NCBI RefSeq assembly: GCF_946479715.1
Contig: NZ_CAMLHF010000053.1
Location: 1 to 27,837, forward strand
Direction of reading: 5' to 3'
Source of the DNA: an uncultured Pedobacter sp.
GTDB lineage: Bacteria > Bacteroidota > Bacteroidia > Sphingobacteriales > Sphingobacteriaceae
Length of the DNA: 27,837 bases
Part shown: in pieces, positions 23,281 to 27,837 of the stretch
Layout: every line of letters starts with the position of its first letter
Numbering within the stretch: position 1 is the stretch's first letter
Program-made: the position numbers and the translations under genes
The notes under the pieces: generated by a model
What the model was told of the DNA's origin: nothing
The model's input: the letters and a program-made list of their open reading frames with translations, nothing else
The model's database searches: none

Positions 23281-23865
23281 TTATAAAAAATGAATAGTGA
23301 TGATTGTTAAGATAAGGTTCACATGGCTTCTCATTTTTTTTCTGAGAAAAAGAAGTGCCGCAGAAACGTGACTTTCTACTGTTTTTACAGAGAGGTTTAA
23401 GTTGGCGGCAATTTGTCGGTAGCTAAGGTTTTCGTGTCTGCTCATTTCAAAAACAAGCTTTCTTTGAGGGCTTAATTGATTAAGATGGTCTAAATAAATT
23501 TTTTGAAGCTCATTGTAAGAAACGGCTTCATTTGTTGTATCCTGAATGAAAGAATCTTCTATTAATTTACAAATTGGAGTTGTAGAAAGTTCCTTTTTAC
23601 GGAAATAGTCTATCATAGAATTTTTGAGCGCTTTAAATAGGTATGGGCCTAAAGAACCCTCTTCCTGGAAGCTATCTTTTTTCTCCCAAACCTTTAACAT
23701 GAGATCCATTATGAGTTCTTCTGTTATAGATTGTTGGCGAATGTATTTTAAGGCAAAAAGATTTAGCTTGTTAAAATATCGTTCAAATAGCAAATCAAAT
23801 GCACGGGTATTTCCTTCCCGGCATCTTTGTAACAATTCATGATCTGGTAAACTTCTATTCGCCAT
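23281..23865 (-). CDS. ECF RNA polymerase sigma-70 factor, FecI-like Bacteroidota type
   Basis: The 194 aa carry sigma region 2 (about 20-90: RAFDLLFERYFNKLNLFALKYI, ELIMDLMLKVWEKK, YLFKALKNSMIDYFRKK) and region 4 (about 125-178: LNQLSPQRKLVFEMSRHENLSYRQIAANLNLSVKTVESHVSAALLFLRKKM). The short hydrophobic C-terminal tail (LILTIITIHFL) is common in this Bacteroidota group. It would direct polymerase to the susC promoter once released by FecR. It is the first gene of the sigma-fecR-susC-susD row, with a perfect -7 box very close to its start, and is divergent from the second GlxA-type regulator across 372 bp. Confidence 0.95.
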   Translation of the reverse strand: MANRSLPDHELLQRCREGNTRAFDLLFERYFNKLNLFALKYIRQQSITEELIMDLMLKVWEKKDSFQEEGSLGPYLFKALKNSMIDYFRKKELSTTPICKLIEDSFIQDTTNEAVSYNELQKIYLDHLNQLSPQRKLVFEMSRHENLSYRQIAANLNLSVKTVESHVSAALLFLRKKMRSHVNLILTIITIHFL

Positions 23866-23872
23866 TACGCAA

Positions 23873-23880
23873 CAAAATTA
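23873..23880 (-). promoter_or_regulatory. -7 box for the ECF sigma gene
   Basis: The minus strand reads TAATTTTG (23880 to 23873), a full match to TAnnTTTG, only 7 nt before the ATG at 23865, so the leader is nearly absent. No -33 TTTG is visible at the expected distance. Confidence 0.45.
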
Positions 23881-24210
23881 GCTACTTACTTGATTTGCTT
23901 TTATTATATTTTAGTTAAATCCGGTTAACATTTATTTAACATGGCCTTTTCCTAAGGAAGTTTTTCTATTCAGGTATTTACATTAGCTCAGAAGTCCCTA
24001 TCAATCTGTTGCTAAACGGTTTTTGGTGTTTATAAATGGTTTTGTTAAGGTACATATTTGTCTGATTTTCCCGAATTTTTTTAAAGGAATTTTTAATTAT
24101 ATGTGATTTAGGGATAATCTCTTTTTTGAATCTGATTAATAAAAATGATTTGCTGTGATAAATTAGGTGCTTATGGGGTGTAAATGCGTCAATCTTAGGG
24201 GGTTGATTAT

Positions 24211-24233
24211 GACAAAACATATCATTAATTTTA
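24211..24233 (+). promoter_or_regulatory. GACAAAA element and weak -7 box before the second GlxA-type gene
   Basis: GACAAAA (24211-24217) in an ATTATGACAAAACATAT context resembles ATTACGACAAAAGTATAT at 10806-10823 before the paralogue. A 7/8 -7 box TAATTTTA (24226-24233) follows, only 4 nt before the ATG. Confidence 0.35.
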
Positions 24234-24237
24234 GAAT

Positions 24238-25215
24238 ATGAAACATATATCTATCCTGGTTCCCAAGGGAGCTATTTTGGGGAGCCTTGAAGGATCCCGT
24301 CAATTGTTTAGTCAGGTGAATGAGTTTTTTAAAGCGAAAGGCCAGCCACCTTTATTTAAAGTCCAGTTAGTTGGTTTAAGTAAGGAAACTCCAGTTAGCG
24401 GTGGATTGTTTACCGTAAATACAGATCTTTTGATTGGGGATATAGAAAAGACCGACCTTATCATTATACCTGCCATTGATGGAGAAATAAGCGGAGCTAT
24501 AGAAAAGAATAAAGATTTTATTCCGTGGATTGTAAAACAGTATAAAGACGGGGCCGAAATTGCAAGCTTATGCCTTGGGGCATTTTTATTAGCTTCTACA
24601 GGTTTATTGAAAGGAAAGAAATGTGCTACTCACTGGCTGGCCGAAAATGATTTTAGAAGAATGTTTCCGGATGTAAGCCTTGTTACGGAGAAGATCATTA
24701 CAGATGAGCATGGACTTTATTCTAGTGGCGGCGCTTTTTCCTACCTTAATCTTATCCTGTACCTGATTGAGAAATATGCAGGTCGTGAGATCGCCGTTCT
24801 TTCAGCTAAAGTTTTTGCTATTGAGCTTGATCGTGAAAGCCAGTTGTCGTTTACGATATTTCAAGGACAAAAAGAACATGAAGATGAATCGGTTAAGAAG
24901 ATCCAGGAGTTTATTGAGAAAAATTTCCAGGAGAAGATAACTATTGATCAATTAGCTTCGATGCAGGCAATTGGCAGGAGAAACCTTGAGCGAAGATTTA
25001 AAAAGGCAACTTCTAATACCATTGTAGAATATATTCAAAGGGTAAAAATGGAAGCTGCTAAAATCAGCTTAGAATCTTCGCGAGAAAATATTAACGAGGT
25101 GATGTATAAAGTAGGATATACTGACAACAAGGCTTTCCGTACAACTTTTAAAAGAATTACGGGTTTGTCGCCAATTCAGTATCGTAGTAAATACAATAGA
25201 GAAATGGCTGTGTAA
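24238..25215 (+). CDS. GlxA-family regulator (DJ-1/PfpI domain plus AraC HTH), paralogue 2
   Basis: The 325 aa have the same length and architecture as the regulator at 10847-11824. The DJ-1/PfpI-like domain (about 1-192) has IASLCLGAFLLASTGLLKGKKCATHW, placing Cys112 and His132 at the family positions. The AraC-type HTH (about 218-320) has ITIDQLASMQAIGRRNLERRFK and INEVMYKVGYTDNKAFRTTFKRITGLSPIQYR. It is divergent from the ECF sigma gene and converges on the GH28-type gene with a 17-nt gap. It could control the neighbouring SusCD locus or the GH28 gene, but nothing in the sequence proves it. The likely short leader and GACAAAA element suggest autoregulation as for its paralogue (inference). 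Confidence 0.93.
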   Translation: MKHISILVPKGAILGSLEGSRQLFSQVNEFFKAKGQPPLFKVQLVGLSKETPVSGGLFTVNTDLLIGDIEKTDLIIIPAIDGEISGAIEKNKDFIPWIVKQYKDGAEIASLCLGAFLLASTGLLKGKKCATHWLAENDFRRMFPDVSLVTEKIITDEHGLYSSGGAFSYLNLILYLIEKYAGREIAVLSAKVFAIELDRESQLSFTIFQGQKEHEDESVKKIQEFIEKNFQEKITIDQLASMQAIGRRNLERRFKKATSNTIVEYIQRVKMEAAKISLESSRENINEVMYKVGYTDNKAFRTTFKRITGLSPIQYRSKYNREMAV

Positions 25216-25232
25216 ACTGAAATTTAATGTTT

Positions 25233-27837
25233 TTATGGATATTGGCCATTTTCATTAGACTTTTTTGAGTGAATGTTTGGGAGTTTTGCCGGCGAATTTT
25301 CCCATAAGTCTTTATAATATACCGTATTTTCAATAGCTATATCTAATGAGTTTTTAAGCTTTATGATATGACTATTGTCCTTTGCCTGAACCAATTTTAT
25401 GGATGATATTTTTGCTCCTAAAACATCATCCAGAAATATTGCATACCTGCTATCTCTTGCTTCGTAATTAAAAGTACTGTTGCTTACAGTAAGACCTTTT
25501 ACATGACGTGTCCACAGGCCGTATGACGGCTGTACATTAAGATTGGCAACATTGTATTGCCCTACCCCAAGCTCAGGTGCAAGGTTCGAGGTGTCAGCTA
25601 CTAAATTTCCTCCTTTAACTAATATGTGAACATCATTGAACTGGATGTTGGTAATGTATCCTGTATGCTGGCCATTTGGGAGCTTAAAATTGAGGCCCCC
25701 TTTAACTGAATCTGTATCTGGCAGTTTGTAACCTGCAATAATTGGAGTTGCTTTTTTTTGAGTACCATCATAAGCTTTCCAACGGCCATTTTTTCCACCG
25801 TAAGAACTTCCACCATATACTTCTGATACATCTATTCCATTAAGAATGATGTTCTCTACCTTTCCTATGTTTACATTTTTCACAAGTAACTCGTCGTGCT
25901 TAACTCCATTTTCTGTAAATACATACCTGCCAATTGTTGCGCCTAGAATTCGTGCACGATTTGATATAGAGATAAAGAAAGGAGCTCTGGTTCTGTACAT
26001 TTTTGATCTGGAGTGTAGCTTACCTGTATGTCCGCAATTTAAATGAATATCGCTGATGTGTGCGCCATCGTTAGTTGATATAGAAAAGCCTGCTTTATTA
26101 GCACCAAGTACATAAATATTATCGACGCAGATGTCTTTTATGTCATCGGCCGTTTCGGATCCCACCTGGAAAAGGTTGCAATTTGTATCGCCAATAATAT
26201 TACGAACTTTATAGTTTCTGGCTGGTCGGGTAAAACCAAGTGAACAATCTGAGCCGGGTTTTATAATGTCGTCTGAGCTCACTTTTGAATAGATGTTGGT
26301 GGCGGTAACATTATTACATCCCATAAAATCATAGATGTCTCTGGCATTAGATTGATTGTCTTTTGCAAAGTAAGTATTGTGTACATTGATATTGTCAGTA
26401 CCCGTAGCGAGTAGGACAAAATGACCAGCCCGATCTATTTTTAACATATTGTCGTGATCAAATATTTTTGATCCATCGTTTCCAATATAGTACGGTTCGT
26501 CTTTCTCGGCATCATACCATAGATCTTCCTCACGATGAATGCCTCCAATTTCAAGGTTTGTACATAGCTTTAGGGTAAACATTTTGTCGGCTCTATTGTC
26601 TGGAGCGTTTTTCATTACATTATCCCCATTTACAAGGTTCCAATTTCCAGTGATTAAGCCATTACCTATAATCTTTACATTGTCTAATCTTTCACCAAAG
26701 AACATAGTGTTTCTGAAATAATGATGTCCAACGTCCTGTTTTGTCATGTAGTTTTCTGGATCTGCATAAGGGCCTGGATCAGTAGGAGATAGGCCTGACC
26801 TATATTTTTTATCACTAAACCATGTGGATTCAGGGGCATCGGCTCCTTTTATAGCCTTAATAGTTGCATTTTTACTTATGTATAAATAGACATTACTTTT
26901 TAAATGAATGGTGCGGACATTATATGTCCCTTGAGAAAATAGAAGCGTGCCACCACCAAGTTGATTTAAGTAAGCAATGGCTTTATTGATCGATTCTGTA
27001 TTGTCTTCTATTCCATCAGCACTTACCCCAAAATCCTTTATATCCATTTTTCCTGAATAGAAGTATGCCGAGTTGGATGTGTCTTTTTTTATGCCCTCTG
27101 TAATTAATAGTCGAAACGCATATAATTTATTAGCAACCAGATTTGATACTGTTGCCGTAGATTTTTTGTGATCTATATGAGCCGATGCTTTAACCCAGCT
27201 CTTTCCTTCGTCGAGTGATTGCATTAACTGAATATTTCTGTTTTTTCTATCAGATGTCCATTTAAAGGTCACATTGGTATATGTTGAGGGAGATTCTTTA
27301 TATTGAATGTCTTTTTCGAGAACCCTTTCAAAGTCTGAAATGGTTCTGGTTGCAGTTAGTGTTGCAATCTCGGAACCTATTTCTGGACTTTTAAGGATTT
27401 CAGGCTTCGATGTGATATAACTAGCTTTGAAAAGGTATTTGCCTTCTACAGATAAGTTCACATTAGAAATGACAATTTTAAGGTCGGCCCCGTTTGCCGG
27501 TCTTAGATCGAGATGTTTAAAGTTGAGTATTTGTCCTTTTGGCGTTGCGGTAATGGTAATGCTTCCTACCTTTGAATAGGAGTAATTGTTGCCAGTGCGA
27601 CCTATGGACTGTTTGCTAAGGTCTTTTAATTTTACATCACCGCGTCCAATAACATTTACAGTTGTATTGTCTAAGGTAGCATTAATGCCTTTTGGTAGTG
27701 AAATACTTACAGTAGCATCCGGACTTCTTTGGCCGGCTGTAAAATATAAAGTAAGGTTTGTGGTTGTATTGGCCGTTATTTGCTGTTTATCTAGCTGCAA
27801 GCTTCCTCCTATAGCCATAGGCTGTAGCTTAATGATA
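25233..27837 (-). CDS. GH28-type (polygalacturonase-like) beta-helix protein with N-terminal beta domains, 5' end cut by window
   Basis: The frame stays open through the window edge: upstream of the in-window ATG (27818) the codons ILE-ILE-LYS-LEU-GLN-PRO read on without a stop, so the true start and any signal peptide are outside. Numbered from that ATG, residues about 1-160 are beta-rich and Ig-like, about 175-255 look like fibronectin type III (FKWTSDRKNRNIQLMQ, then LVANKLYAFRLLI), and about 257-860 are a right-handed beta-helix starting MDIKDFGVSADGIEDNTESI as in GH28 and pectate-lyase-like proteins. Catalytic candidates are Asp494 (SNARDIYDF) and the Asp516-Asp517 pair (SSDDIIKPGSD), matching the NxD and DD positions of GH28; the usual GHG segment is not clear. 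Action on pectic galacturonans is likely but unproven. Confidence 0.82.
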   Translation of the reverse strand, partial: IIKLQPMAIGGSLQLDKQQITANTTTNLTLYFTAGQRSPDATVSISLPKGINATLDNTTVNVIGRGDVKLKDLSKQSIGRTGNNYSYSKVGSITITATPKGQILNFKHLDLRPANGADLKIVISNVNLSVEGKYLFKASYITSKPEILKSPEIGSEIATLTATRTISDFERVLEKDIQYKESPSTYTNVTFKWTSDRKNRNIQLMQSLDEGKSWVKASAHIDHKKSTATVSNLVANKLYAFRLLITEGIKKDTSNSAYFYSGKMDIKDFGVSADGIEDNTESINKAIAYLNQLGGGTLLFSQGTYNVRTIHLKSNVYLYISKNATIKAIKGADAPESTWFSDKKYRSGLSPTDPGPYADPENYMTKQDVGHHYFRNTMFFGERLDNVKIIGNGLITGNWNLVNGDNVMKNAPDNRADKMFTLKLCTNLEIGGIHREEDLWYDAEKDEPYYIGNDGSKIFDHDNMLKIDRAGHFVLLATGTDNINVHNTYFAKDNQSNARDIYDFMGCNNVTATNIYSKVSSDDIIKPGSDCSLGFTRPARNYKVRNIIGDTNCNLFQVGSETADDIKDICVDNIYVLGANKAGFSISTNDGAHISDIHLNCGHTGKLHSRSKMYRTRAPFFISISNRARILGATIGRYVFTENGVKHDELLVKNVNIGKVENIILNGIDVSEVYGGSSYGGKNGRWKAYDGTQKKATPIIAGYKLPDTDSVKGGLNFKLPNGQHTGYITNIQFNDVHILVKGGNLVADTSNLAPELGVGQYNVANLNVQPSYGLWTRHVKGLTVSNSTFNYEARDSRYAIFLDDVLGAKISSIKLVQAKDNSHIIKLKNSLDIAIENTVYYKDLWENSPAKLPNIHSKKSNENGQYP

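Larger units (their letters stand above)
23866..24237. other. 372-bp divergent intergenic region with no gene
   Basis: The region is AT-rich and lies between the ECF sigma gene and the second GlxA-type gene. It contains the sigma promoter box (23873-23880), a short dyad GTTAA-N7-TTAAC near 23925-23941, and near its right end a GACAAAA element (24211-24217) like that before the first GlxA-type gene. An 80-codon minus-strand frame at 23978-24220 has low-complexity basic composition and no family features and is not called. Confidence 0.6.

Noticed and set aside
23978..24220. 80-codon minus-strand frame between the sigma and GlxA-type genes
   Set aside because: Low-complexity basic and Lys/Ile/Asn-rich composition typical of AT-rich spacer, with no motif. 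It would also overlap the promoter of the divergent regulator.

Overview
The window looks like chromosomal DNA of a Bacteroidota bacterium, most likely Sphingobacteriaceae (Pedobacter-like). The support is: a SusC/SusD pair with an STN-type SusC, an FecI-like ECF sigma factor and an FecR anti-sigma factor; promoters built on the Bacteroidota -7 box TAnnTTTG; no evident Shine-Dalgarno sequences; and AT-rich coding sequence. The genus is inferred from overall character, not from a marker gene.

Layout. (1) 1-6350 is a housekeeping block: a BAX-inhibitor-1-type membrane protein, an unrecognised protein in an apparent operon with murQ, a divergent S41 C-terminal processing protease, and the ribosome-assembly GTPases der and era. 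(2) 6372-6912 is a tRNA locus. An initiator tRNA-Met and tRNA-Glu(TTC) lie behind a strong promoter, and the pair is tandemly duplicated as two identical 192-bp copies with a terminator between them. (3) 6913-11824 is an accessory stretch: a small exported protein, a divergent hxlR/azoreductase pair around a striking 32-bp nested palindrome, a VOC protein, an SRPBCC-DoxX-DUF1801 operon, and a divergent DJ-1/AraC (GlxA-type) regulator. (4) 11847-27837 is a polymer or nutrient acquisition region: a GH78 rhamnosidase-type enzyme, a GNAT acetyltransferase, a PI-PLC/GDPD-like plus alkaline phosphatase fusion, SusD, SusC, FecR, ECF sigma, a second GlxA-type regulator, and a GH28-type protein cut by the window end.

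How it fits together. Sigma, FecR, SusC (with its N-terminal STN signalling domain) and SusD have the order of an ECF/anti-sigma-controlled SusCD locus. Substrate binding at SusCD would signal through STN to FecR and release the sigma factor. The nearest downstream enzyme is a two-domain phosphodiesterase/phosphatase, so the imported substrate may be phosphorylated. GH78 and GH28 further out suggest pectin or rhamnogalacturonan instead, so the substrate is unresolved.

Most interesting signals: (a) an orphan plus-strand intrinsic terminator between fecR and susC, where cis-antisense PUL-repressing RNAs are known in Bacteroides; (b) the hxlR/azoR double dyad flanked by both -7 boxes; (c) the tRNA duplication; (d) the diesterase/phosphatase fusion beside SusCD. 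No mobile element, CRISPR array, rRNA or phage gene was seen.
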